64,000 nucleotides of DNA from Chlorobiales bacterium Clorobi_01 (GTDB lineage Bacteria; Bacteroidota; Chlorobiia; Chlorobiales; Chlorobiaceae): NCBI GenBank assembly GCA_001602925.1, contig LUZT01000005.1, forward strand, positions 434,001 to 498,000, in the 5' to 3' direction. The position numbers were made by a program, and so were the translations under genes. Position 1 is the stretch's first letter; each line of letters begins with the position of its first letter. Of this stretch, positions 60,334 through 64,000 are shown one piece after another. The notes beneath the pieces are model-generated. The model worked only from the letters and a program-made list of their open reading frames with translations, was not told where the DNA came from and searched no databases.

Positions 60334-64000
<3,667 letters not shown>

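Overview
The window reads as one chromosomal stretch of a green sulfur bacterium (Chlorobiaceae, Chlorobaculum-like). This is inferred from the gene set and protein style: a KorA/KorB 2-oxoacid:ferredoxin oxidoreductase of the kind used in the reductive TCA cycle, a carotenoid-desaturase-like flavoenzyme, several small ferredoxins, a haem c protein, and fairly GC-rich coding sequence in which long antisense open frames are common. No rRNA, CRISPR array, insertion sequence or phage gene was seen.

Layout. 0-9 kb is housekeeping: dnaB (5' end missing), ptsI, a convergent pcm/PPIase pair, a DUF123 protein, ftsY, thiL and tRNA-Leu(UAA). 9.1-11.5 kb is a MarR/FUSC efflux operon with a clear palindromic operator candidate. 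11.5-13.4 kb is a small, partly AT-rich accessory patch: a frameshifted MFS fragment, an antitoxin-like gene cut by an in-frame TAG, and a STAS-like/GHKL ATPase. 13.6-18.7 kb holds trpB2, a beta-barrel protein lying between two copies of the trpB2 3' end, and clpC. 18.9-20.3 kb has a hypothetical gene and an epimerase-like gene.

20.4-25.8 kb is the most interesting part: a compact four-gene peptide-modification (RiPP) operon. It encodes a 73-residue precursor with three perfect SMHCDTW repeats at 19-residue spacing, a SPASM radical SAM enzyme, a YcaO enzyme and a radical SAM protein with a cobalamin-binding-type N-terminus. Several dyads lie in the promoter region. 25.8-33.9 kb has a monohaem cytochrome c, a CWC-type small protein, glpK, a two-gene ABC exporter, the paired DNA-repair-associated genes of the TIGR03915/TIGR03916 type, a desaturase-like flavoenzyme, a GyrI-like protein and tRNA-Pro(GGG).

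34-44 kb has DedA, an alpha/beta hydrolase, a class A penicillin-binding protein, guaA, a large SF1 helicase with a C-terminal nuclease-like domain, and serB. 44.3-48.2 kb is a four-gene operon (HAD-UbiA fusion, GtrA, DprE1-like, DprE2-like) that matches the mycobacterial decaprenyl-phosphoryl-arabinose pathway in content. 48.3-64 kb has tandem ferredoxins, alaS, a small Cys protein, korAB, accA, an HU protein, efp-accB-accC, a 0.6-kb non-coding gap with hairpins, and the 3' part of rpoC running off the right edge.

Functionally, pcm and the PPIase act in protein repair and folding, KorAB feeds carbon fixation, AccA/B/C feed lipid synthesis, and the HAD-UbiA/GtrA/DprE genes probably build a lipid-linked pentose for a cell-surface glycan. 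The RiPP operon has no visible protease or dedicated exporter. The nearest ABC exporter starts 2.3 kb downstream and is separated from it by three opposite-strand genes.
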